Positions 56,211-64,000 of a stretch of DNA of 64,000 nucleotides are shown one piece after another. A model generated the notes under the pieces. It had not been told where the DNA came from. It did not search any database and saw nothing but the letters and a program-made list of their open reading frames with translations. The DNA is from Riptortus pedestris (lineage: Eukaryota > Arthropoda > Insecta > Hemiptera > Alydidae): positions 229,499,501 through 229,563,500 of the forward strand of contig CM032228.1 of assembly GCA_019009955.1 (NCBI GenBank), written 5' to 3'. Each line of letters opens with the position of its first letter. The stretch's first letter is position 1. The translations under genes were made by a program, and so were the position numbers.

Positions 56211-56564
56211 CTATTACTTTTGCCTTTTGCTGACTGTGAAGGGAATAGAATTTCCTCATGTATGCCTTTTATTTATTGCTGGGAGGTCTGATGCAGAAGG
56301 CAACGTAGAAAACCATTTCCTTGTTCCCACCCATTGTGATACCTTCTTTATTACCATTGTTAGCGTCACGAAAAAAATATCAGGTTTACCTTTACACAAA
56401 TATGAATTACTAGGTATAGCCTGGTAAAATTCTACAAAGTATATGTATCAGGAGTTGTACTAAGGAGCTTATTTAATAATCCTCAATACCGTTAAGTCTT
56501 GCGGGTCCAGTATCCATATACCCCCGTATTATTAACGAGCCTATAGTTGATAGGTTGTTCAGCC

Positions 56565-56690
56565 TTTTAGTAGGATTTAGGAAATCCAGCTATTGAGGTT
56601 GTACTGATGACGCGATTTTTGAAAAATATCTTCAAATGTCCACCGATCCTACCCAGGAGATTACGGAAATGAGCTCAATTCAGAACTCTC
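56565..56690 (+). mobile_element. HINE 5' fragment, duplicate of 48239
   Basis: TTTTAGTAGGATTTAGGAAATC, AGGTTGTACTGATGACGCG, ACCCAGGAGATTACGG. The TA tract present at 48369 is missing; instead TCTTCTAAGATAGG follows. Confidence 0.75.
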
Positions 56691-56802
56691 TTCTAAGATA
56701 GGTTCTAAAACATTTTTCGATGATTATGAATTTTCGAATTACCCTCCAACCCCCCTCCCCCATAAAGGAAGGTCTTCAGTGGAGAATGAAGCATTTAAAA
56801 GA

Positions 56803-57252
56803 AGTCCGTCATGCAGGGTCTTTTGAAACAAAGCAGATTTCCCACGTGAAGTTATACAATAGAGAAATCTCCATACGAGAGCCAAACAGTTACGGAAACG
56901 GCCGAACTAGGTTTTGGCGGGAAACTCACTCGTCCGTTATTCGCCTACATTTAATAAAAATGCAAATATCTCGGTTAATATTCAAGATAGAGAATAAATG
57001 TATGGAACAATATTTATATTAAATTTAAAGTGCAATAAGATTGGTTCTATACAATGTTTTGATCCGACGTACGCTAACGGAGATATTTCGAAATTTCGAA
57101 AATTCCCCCCTCTAAACCACCCCTTCCAGAGGTCTGATTTCAGCCATTAACGAACTTGATCTGTCTTTTTGCATAAAATGACTAAATATCGAGTTTGGTA
57201 ACGATCAAACAAAAATTGCGACCGCTAGAGCGTTAACAGACACACACACACA

Positions 57253-57311
<59 letters not shown>

Positions 57312-57430
57312 GAACGGACCTCATTTTCGTCATCTCCTAGGTAGGATCGATGGACATTTGAAGAAAATTTTCGAAAATTGCGTCATGAGTACGACCTCAA
57401 TAACTGATTTCCCTTAAGGGAAATCTGCTG
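56803..57430 (-). mobile_element. complete HINE
   Basis: 3' end AAGTCCGTCATGCAGGGTC (hairpin partly lost), GCAGATTTCCCACGTGAAG, AACAGTTACGGAAACGGCCG, GATCCGACGTACGCTAACGG, TTGCGACCGCTAGAGCGTTA, a short CA run, TA tract 57257-57304, TTTTGAACGGACCTCATTTT, and the complete left palindrome ending AAATCTGCTG. One of the best-preserved copies. Confidence 0.88.
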
Positions 57431-58298
57431 AAATTGCGACCGCAAGAGAGGTAACAGACAATACTATAGGGGAATTAGCTGAATAAAAATTGGTTGCCTT
57501 GAGCACGAGAAGAAATTGTGTTATTCAATATTAGAAACAAACTAGCCCAGAAGGTGCACAAGGATATGAGACAAGGCAGGTGAAGATTTGAACCGTGGAG
57601 TATCCTATACAGTAGTCATAATAAATTCCGTCCACCCTTCGAGGAATGTAAAAATATACATTATTTTTTCCTAAGGACTTACTGGTTAAAATTAAAATTA
57701 TCATAAGCTAGTTCGCTATGAAATATAAACAGAACATTATTATTATCAATAAATAAATTTAAATTTAAGGTAATAAACAACCGAGAGGAAAATTTGCGAG
57801 TCGAGAACTGAGAGGGTTTGAGCATAATGTATAAGGGAAAGAATCAATTAAGGGCTTGTCAACATTACCTTTCAGAAGCAGTGTGATAAATAAAAAAAAA
57901 AATTATGATTACAAGCTTAAATTATTGAAATGTCGGATGCAGGACTACAGAATGTAATTTATTTTGAGTATGCCACAGGAGAAAAACCTCATTATCGTTC
58001 TAAAATAAGTCACTTACGTCAAGAAATGCTCGGCGTCATAATATGTTATGGTAATAGGAAATATGAATTTTAAAATGGTCTGCTAATGGGAAAAATGTGA
58101 AAACTGTAAGAATTTAGGTCTCCATTTATATTAGACTTGAATATCAGAAGGTAGGTTATTATAAAAATTTCATGGAAACAAAAAGTAACATATTTTTACA
58201 CACTAGAAGACGCAAAAAACGAAGTACACTTTTTGTTCTAACGAGTAAGAAATGTTACGATTTTAAAAAATATTGTAACCAGATTTTTGTGATAAATC
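57431..58298. other. AT-rich unassigned interval
   Basis: The first 35 bp (AAATTGCGACCGCAAGAG) repeat the HINE middle block. The remainder has no recognised feature. Confidence 0.5.
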
Positions 58299-58309
58299 AA
58301 TACATTATT

Positions 58310-58540
58310 GGGGCTCAGGTTAGCCATGCGAGTTAAAGCGTTGACCTTTATCTCACATGGCAAACCTAGAGTGGCGAGTTCGATTCTCGCCTGGGCAAAG
58401 GAAATTATTTAGTGACGAAATTCATTAAATAACATCCTAAAATCCCGCCCTGGCTAGAAAAGGGTGGTAACCTCTAGATAACCCGTCCCAATTAGCCTGA
58501 GTGGCAAAACGTGGACGTTAATAAATAGTAATAATAATAA
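58310..58540 (+). mobile_element. full-length SINE with 10-bp target duplication
   Basis: GGGGCTCAGGTTAGCCATGC, GAGTTCGATTCTCGCC, GGGCAAAGGAAATTATTTAG, CCTGGCTAGAAAAGGGTGG, GTGGACGTTAATAAATAGTA. AATACATTAT at 58299-58308 and 58541-58550. This is the cleanest copy for defining the family: about 230 bp, tRNA-like head, unrelated body, (ATA)n-type tail. Confidence 0.93.
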
Positions 58541-58784
58541 AATACATTATATTTAACATATAATCAAAAGTCACATGTGTAAAACAAGACAATGAATTAT
58601 TGTATTTTATGACCATGTAAAGAATAAATTATTGCATTGTATGACTATGAATAATAAGTTGTTTATGTGAATATATTACTTTGGCTACGAAAATTAAAAA
58701 AGCAATCATCTTAAATTCATTCACAGAAGATGCTTTTTGGGCTAGTGAAGAATTCATTAGTACCAGTTTCACCTTGTGATACAC

Positions 58785-59047
58785 CATAAAAGTGTATAAA
58801 GCTTATCTTATTGCAAATGAAATATTCTATAAATGATGTTATGTACGTTTTTTTCATTATCTTGATTATTAAACGAGATATTTGCATTTTTTAGTTTTCG
58901 ACCTGTTGTATACCACACTCCTTCTCATGTCATATTAACAATAAGCTGTTATATTATGAAGCACATTATTTGAAGCCTAAATAAAAAATATTGTGACATA
59001 TTTGGGAAATCTGCTTAGATAACGCAGCTCCTGCAGGACGGACGTTT
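58785..59047 (+). mobile_element. HINE 3' part
   Basis: AAAGTGTATAAAGCTTATC, TTTTTTAGTTTTCGACCTG, CATATTAACAATAAGCTGTT, and the end GGGAAATCTGCTTAGATAACGCAGCTCCTGCAGGACGGAC. Confidence 0.8.
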
Positions 59048-59283
59048 AGGCGTTTCTGTTGAAGAGTATCATGTTTTCTCTTCTATGTTCGCTGGGCCGT
59101 AGCAATTATCGGTTCAGTGATTAATATTAAGGACTTCCCTTTGTTGAATCTGAAGGAACGAATATGCTCATTGTATCGTGACCTGAGTTTTCTTCCTGTT
59201 AGTTCTAAGCATGCTTTTAATTTTGCTACGGACGTATAAGTACCATTTGACATTTAAGAAATTTGGTCTTAACTTAAAAACAT
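59048..59283. repeat. unidentified repeat, inverted copy of 44520-44785
   Basis: GAAGAGTATCATGTTTTCTC, TTATCGGTTCAGTGATTAAT, CTAAGCATGCTTTTAATTTT and AAATTTGGTCTTAACTTAAA. Begins right after the HINE hairpin, as does its partner. Confidence 0.7.
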
Positions 59284-59401
59284 TTCAGTATAATTTTCTT
59301 CCTTTAATATCTAATCAATAATCTTCGTCCCGCAAAGGAACTGGGATCTTTTTAGGCATTACGGTAGTTTGTTGTATTGCAAGCTTTGACGCTTTTATTA
59401 T

Positions 59402-59695
59402 TTAATTATTGATTTTATTTGAGTTGTGAACTATCTCAGAGTCATCAGTGTTAATATAGCTAAAGTCTACTTTCTCCTCGAATAAACTCCAGTTATCCTC
59501 TTTCATTTTCTTATTTATGTTCCTGGGCAACACTTCTTTAATAGTTAGCTTTATGCTAATTGGATAATCACTACCATGAGTGTCATCTTCAACTGTCCAT
59601 TTTAAATCAGGAGATATTTGTGGTGAACATATTGATAGATCGATGCTAGTAATTTCTCCGGTTGATGAACTAATGAACATTTACTAACAATAAAT
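59402..59695 (-). pseudogene. LINE endonuclease fragment
   Basis: The minus-strand translation ISSSTGEITSIDLSICSPQI, SPDLKWTVEDDTHGSDYPIS matches the C-terminal end of the AP-type endonuclease of I/Jockey-superfamily retrotransposons (S-x-IDLSI-x-S and the D-x-x-GSDxxPI active-site motif, here with one residue missing after SD). It then degenerates to a stop near 59402. It may belong to the same LINE family as the RNase H fragments at 3624 and 61557, but no overlap allows proof. Confidence 0.75.
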
Positions 59696-60126
59696 AAATA
59701 TGTGTTTTTAGAAATATATGTTTATGTTATTAAAATAACAACAAAAACGCTTTCCGCTTATGTAATGCAATATGTTTCATCAACATTTCAACTTTCTGTG
59801 GTAGAAAATACATGAATGCTGGAATGTGCACGTCTGCATTGTACATTGTGTTGATTGTAAGAATATTTCTATTACTGTAGGTGATATGTTTCCCATACTA
59901 AGAAAGTCGATCGTTTTGTGTAACACATTGTAAGAAAGTTTTGACGTAATTCTGGATCTGATTTTTTTTGGATGCATTAACTATCGTTTAGTTCACTGAT
60001 TGGTTTTTTCATTTTGAGTCCATAGCCATCTCATATCCAGCATGTATTTCGGTTCCCTAAGTTACCTAGATATCTTATTTGAGAATACATGGTGAATGTA
60101 GATCATAAGACCGTCATATGCAAGGT
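59696..60126. other. unassigned interval
   Basis: No recognised repeat. The minus-strand frame at 59780-59977 has no known motif. Confidence 0.5.
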
Positions 60127-60274
60127 CATGGGAAATCTGCTTAGTTCGTGCATGCCCATGGGGGACGGATTAAAAGAAATCAGCTTTTGAGGTCGTACTC
60201 ATAACACGAATTTAAAAATTCTTCTTCAATTGTCCTCCGATCCTACCAAGATGACGAAAATGAGATCTGTTCAG

Positions 60275-60317
<43 letters not shown>

Positions 60318-60720
60318 TGTCACAATTAGTCTTTTATCGTTGCCAAACTCCATATTTAAACGTTTTATGTAAAAACAAAGATAAAGTTCGTTAATTGATA
60401 AAATCCGACCAGGAAGGGGTTTAGAGGGGATGAATTTTGAAAATGCACAATAATTCGTGACTAAATTTCAGATCGACCAATTGTGTAGAATCAGTCTTTT
60501 TATGAAAGATTATTGAAAATTAGATGTATTATAAATATTGTTATATACATTTATTCTGTGTCTTGTATATAACCCGAGATATTTGAATTTTTCAATGTGT
60601 ACAGCCTTTTACAGAAGTGTACTCCCACTTCTTCTCATGCCACATAAACAATAAAAACTTTTATATAATAAACAACTTTATTTGAAGTTTAAATACCAAA
60701 CCGTGTATTCAAGAGACCTG
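60127..60720 (+). mobile_element. HINE 3' tip followed by a 3'-truncated HINE
   Basis: 60127-60170 is a tip: GGGAAATCTGCTTAGTTCGTGCATGCCCATGGGGGACGGA. Directly after it, AGAAATCAGCTTTTGAGGTC starts a second element with its first 15 bases missing. It has a TA tract (60279-60315), AAAGTTCGTTAATTG, CAGGAAGGGGTTTAGAGGG and the long-variant module to about 60720. Confidence 0.75.
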
Positions 60721-61305
60721 TGCGACTTTCTTTAGTGACAACGCAGCTTAAAATTTCCAGCATACACGAACACACACTCATCTTAATATTTCAATTTAGT
60801 GTTGAATGAAAGTCGAATCTTGTTCCAACGGCGAGTCGTACTTCAAAGCCATCGATATCAAAGAGAGGACAGTAGATGTTCTGTCACATACAAAGTATGG
60901 CTCACTGACTCCTGTCAATAATCAAACGCTTCTACCGATTTTGTGACATAGATGGATATATTGTGATGGCAACTAGAACACGGATTGTTCTACAAGATAC
61001 TCAGAGGATCCGTTTGTGATAGATTTCCTCTTGACAGGTTTGCCACTAGTTTATTTAGAAAAGCAGCCCCATCAATGGAAAAAGAGCAAAGGTAAAATCA
61101 ATCAGAGAACAGGCCCTCACTCCCATGTCAGCCGTTCTATTCCCTTTTCACACAATGCTGTTTGCATCGATATACTCCTATTATATAACCCACAATAAAT
61201 AAAAATCATATATCCTGAACGGATCAACAACTTCGTTTATGTCAACAGATGTATTGAGTCTCTTTGTATGTGAAGTGTTCTTGAAAACTACTTATTATTT
61301 CTATA
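60721..61305. other. unassigned interval, less AT-rich
   Basis: No window repeat. Short frames only, none recognised. Confidence 0.5.
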
Positions 61306-61432
61306 TGGCTCAGGTTAGTCATGTGAGTTAAAGCGTTTACCTTAATCTCACATGGTAAACCTTGAGTGGCGAGTTTAATTGCCGTCTGGGCAAAGGAAAT
61401 TATTTAGTGACGGGATTCATTAAATAACATCA
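61306..61432 (+). mobile_element. SINE, 3' truncated
   Basis: GGCTCAGGTTAGTCATGTGA, GAGTGGCGAGTTTAATTGCC, GGGCAAAGGAAATTATTTAG, ending at AAATAACATCATTC, where HINE sequence begins. Confidence 0.85.
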
Positions 61433-62350
61433 TTCTTCCCTTTCCATCCAGATAGAAATTATTCTGATTCATTTCAAATTACTCCACTACCTATAGTAAA
61501 TATTTTTCAATAAAATAAATATTTTATATTCAGATATGTTTCATTAAATGTTCATCTAACAACAAATACATCTGCAGAACTCTATCAACCACTCAAAGAA
61601 GAAATTGATAAAAACTGGCAACAAATGTGGAATGAAACCCAGAACAATAAACTAAAAACTATTAAAACCACCATCCGTCCATGGAAATATTCAACAAGAG
61701 ACAACAGAAGAGATGAAGTTGTATTAGGAAGACTCCGAATAGGGCACACTGATATACGCTTGGTATATATTATGACAAAAGATCAACCCCCGATTTGTGA
61801 GAAGTGTAACACAGAGTATACAGATATTAGAAACAAATGCAATATTTCCAATAGTATAGAAGTGGTCCTTGGAGATGACCCGAAAGAGCTCGATAAATTG
61901 TTTAATTTTGTAAAAAATACGAGTTTATACAAAGAAATTTAAAGTACAATTTTTTGTATCCTCGTTTATATTGTTAAAATGGCGATATGGATGTGGATAC
62001 CAAAATGTGAATTATTGATATTACAAGGCGATGTTAACCTGGTAGTTTTTCGCCCTTAAACAAACAAACAACAAATGTTCATCCTTCCGATCTAGAATAA
62101 TTCTATCTATTCAGCGCTGCTTTCCGGTTTGTTTATAATTATGTATTATAAACAAATAGGGAGTATGCTCTTTTCGTTGTAGATATTATTAACTTGTAAA
62201 TATACTGAATGATTTCTTATTAACGTTTATATTTATTACCTTAACATTCAAGGTGGTGTTACCAGTATGCAGAATTATTTTTTGTAAACCTTCCCATGGG
62301 AAATATGCTTAGTTTACGCAGCACCTGCGTTTCTTTTTTGGACTTTTTAA
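61433..62350 (+). mobile_element. HINE 3' part with nested LINE
   Basis: The terminal variant (ATAGAAATTATTCTGATTCA, TTATATTCAGATATGTTTCA) is split by the LINE at 61557-62072 and continues CTTCCGATCTAGAATAATTC, CCTTAACATTCAAGGTGGTG to GGGAAATATGCTTAGTTTACGCAGCACCTGCG. The sequence after the hairpin is disturbed (TTTCTTTTTTGGACTTTTT). Confidence 0.8.
61557..62072 (+). pseudogene. 5'-truncated LINE with 11-bp target duplication
   Basis: The frame contains LYQPLKEEIDKNWQQMWNET, VVLGRLRIGHTDIRLVYIMT, DQPPICEKCNTEYTDIRNKC (the TIYHILMECHK segment present at 3624 is deleted here) and NTSLYKEI with a stop at 61939-61941. The 3' UTR ends CGCCCTTAAACAAACAAAC. AAATGTTCATC flanks both sides (61546-61556, 62073-62083), showing target-primed insertion into an existing HINE. 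I/Jockey-type family, same as 3624-4002. Confidence 0.88.
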
Positions 62351-63100
62351 TTATTGGTCCTAATTAATTCCTTAATTTTCACTACGAATAATAACCTTAA
62401 TTTGTTCACTAATTTTTAACTACTAGGGAACACAATATACTAAAAAAAATACTGTCAGGATCAGTGCTTTTGGATTTAAAAAATAAATATTACTAATAAA
62501 GAATGATTTTGAATTTTAAAAAATTTGTTAAATTAATAATTTATTTATGAATTCACAGGTAAAAGGTAAGAATAAACATAGGCCTCGTTCCTTCAGAATA
62601 ATTTATTCTCAGCGACTGAGCGGTTTCGGAGTACTCACTCCATCATCAATGCCCTACTCTTCAAGGAGAAATATTTGAATCAAGGATTCCTTGTGACATT
62701 TTATAAATTACTAATGCTGAATGTTAAACAACTGTTATTCTCTTTGGAAACATAATATACTTTTAGAAGAATAAAAAAGTTTAAACATGATGTGTTCAAT
62801 TATTGTTTTCTAAATAAACGTTGTCTGTTTACATAATATTGTTGCTTTTATTACAAAAATAATAAACGTTGATTATAATGGTTCATTTGGATAGCAAAAT
62901 TAAACACACAATATGGCGTTTTTATCACTGCACAATTTATTTGATGATGCACTACACACTAGTTAAATTATTCTTCACTACTACTCACATTATACAGAAA
63001 TAACTTCACTTCTTATTCCACAGTGCAATAACTCACGATCACGTGAATCACTGAGGTTCACAAAACACGGCACTGCACTGCTCTTTAAAAGAATATGGCT
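62351..63100. other. AT-rich unassigned interval
   Basis: No recognised repeat. From about 62900 the base composition begins to change towards that of the inverted repeat that follows. Confidence 0.5.
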
Positions 63101-63552
63101 ATAGTTGTCGTTTGCGGCATATCTCCAGTAGTGACTTTAGTGTGGTGGCCCACGATATTTCGCCGGTCTTCCAACCTGCTTCTTCTGGTGGTCATGTTTG
63201 GTACGTGCTTGTGGCAGATCTTAACGACGGGTATGCCGAGTCGAGGTCCTTATATGCGTTATCTCCACTGGTGGTGGGAGGACCTTCAACCATTGATTGG
63301 ATTAGCTCGCCATGGTGTTGCGGGTTGTCAGTGCGCCTTCTCGGAGTTAGAAGAGCTCTCCAGACTGCGGACAGGGAGAACACATCTTCTTTATTAAAGT
63401 TCCGCGGTCGTTTGAAAGCCATTAAGAGCTGCCACAAGCACGCACCAAACATGACCACCAGAAGAAGCAGGTTGGAAGACCGGCGAAATATTGTGGGCCA
63501 CCACACAAAAGACACCGCTGGAAATATGCCGCAAACGACAAGTATAAGTTCC
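63101..63552. repeat. inverted repeat, arms about 125 bp, GC-richer
   Basis: Arm 1 (63101-63224): TTGTCGTTTGCGGCATAT, TTTCGCCGGTCTTCCAACCT, TTCTGGTGGTCATGTTTGGT. Arm 2 (63423-63552) is its complement with scattered changes. The roughly 200-bp middle is GC-rich for this window. Three overlapping frames across it mirror each other because of the inversion (WWPTIFRRSSNLLLLVVMFG on both strands). Possibly a foldback element; family not recognised. Confidence 0.75.
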
Positions 63553-63925
63553 CAGTGGCGGAGTTAAAAACAACGAAGAATATGACTCTGCACTGATCTC
63601 TGGATTAACAAAAATCACTCCACTGTACTAAACTAAAAGCACTGTTCACTGAAGCTACTGCTATTCACAAGTAGGAATACCTGTCTGGTGAGCTGGCCCG
63701 CTTTAAAGACGTGCAGCGAGTTCAAAGAAAAAAGTCTAGGTCCCAGACTGGTGTTGTGTATATCATTCCTAGCGCCATCACTCCTACAGGATGGCCTTCA
63801 TTTACTACGTACTTTGTTAATATGTGTTAACTCTTTCTAATTTTTCAAGAACGCTGTTTTCCATCATATATTAAAATTAAATTATCACTTTCATGTGAAC
63901 ATTGAAAATAAAAAAATAGCTTTAC
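63553..63925. other. unassigned flank of the inverted repeat
   Basis: No recognised feature. GC content still above the window average until about 63740. Confidence 0.4.
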
Positions 63926-64000
63926 TATTATTATTATTATTATTATTTATTAACGTCCACTTTTTGCAACTTAGGCTAATCGGGACGGGTTATCTACAGG
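63926..64000 (-). mobile_element. SINE, cut by window end
   Basis: TTATTATTATTATTTATTAAC, GTCCACTTTTTGCAACTTAG, GCTAATCGGGACGGGTTATC: complement of the SINE tail and body, running off the window. Confidence 0.85.

Larger units (their letters stand above)
48443..56690 (+). repeat. tandem segmental duplication, copy 2
   Basis: Collinear with 42104-48360. Extra sequence at about 49605-51003 (two HINE fragments and the 27-bp minisatellite) and at 55441-56210 (a HINE). From about 52700 onward it differs from copy 1 mainly by single-base insertions, for example AAACGGTGTAAATACCGG against AAACGGTTAAATACCGAG. Confidence 0.9.

Noticed and set aside
58310..58400. tRNA gene on the basis of box A/B-like sequence
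   Set aside because: The tRNA-like head is followed by the SINE body and tail and bounded by target duplications; no intact cloverleaf expected.

Overview
The window looks like an AT-rich, gene-poor stretch of an animal nuclear genome. An arthropod, most likely an insect, is the best guess. The reasons are the mix of selfish DNA (Penelope-like, R2-like and I/Jockey-like retroelements, piggyBac, hAT and Tc1-type DNA transposons, a tRNA-derived SINE, Helentron-like elements), long (TA)n and (TG)n tracts, and the lack of operons, ribosome binding sites or long intact reading frames. No host gene, rRNA or functional tRNA could be supported. Almost every open frame is a transposon remnant or a by-product of a microsatellite. 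The species cannot be named from the sequence.

The dominant component is one repeat family, called HINE here (Helentron-associated interspersed element, DINE-1-like). A full copy starts TTTTAGCAGATTTCCC with a TTAAGGG palindrome. About 100 bp later it has the block GAGGTCCGTTCAAAA, then usually a (TA)n tract, then CTCTAGCGGTCGCAATTTT and a G-rich stretch. It ends with GGGAAATCTGC, a hairpin (ACGCAG-CCC-CTGCGT) and GACGGACTTTT. The 11-bp inverted match between start (GCAGATTTCCC) and end (GGGAAATCTGC), the 3' hairpin, insertion at a T-run without target duplication, and the internal microsatellite are the hallmarks of Helentron/HINE elements. In this annotation '+' means left end to hairpin end. 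There are about 45 full or partial copies.

Layout: 0-19.8 kb is HINE copies with nested insertions: a LINE RNase H fragment at 3.6 kb, a Penelope fragment at 6 kb, a Tc1-type MITE at 11.2 kb, a Penelope palindrome at 12.1 kb and a GGG-ended MITE at 18.4 kb. 19.8-30.9 kb holds three copies (A, B inverted, C) of a compound repeat that already contained a TTAA-flanked piggyBac derivative and SINEs when it was copied, plus a 5' fragment of an R2-like retrotransposon between two HINE halves. 31-37.7 kb is HINE-poor and holds a hAT element with an 8-bp target duplication. 37.7-41.4 kb is a large inverted repeat with a HINE in its spacer. 42.1-56.7 kb is a direct tandem duplication of a roughly 6.3-kb unit. 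Its second copy has gained a HINE, carries a 27-bp minisatellite absent from the first, and is full of small insertions that look like assembly error. 56.7-64 kb returns to HINEs and SINEs, with LINE endonuclease and RNase H fragments (the latter with an 11-bp target duplication) and an unclassified inverted repeat near the end.

There is no cooperating set of genes. The informative content is the order of insertions, which can be read from nested copies, target-site duplications and one filled/empty site pair.
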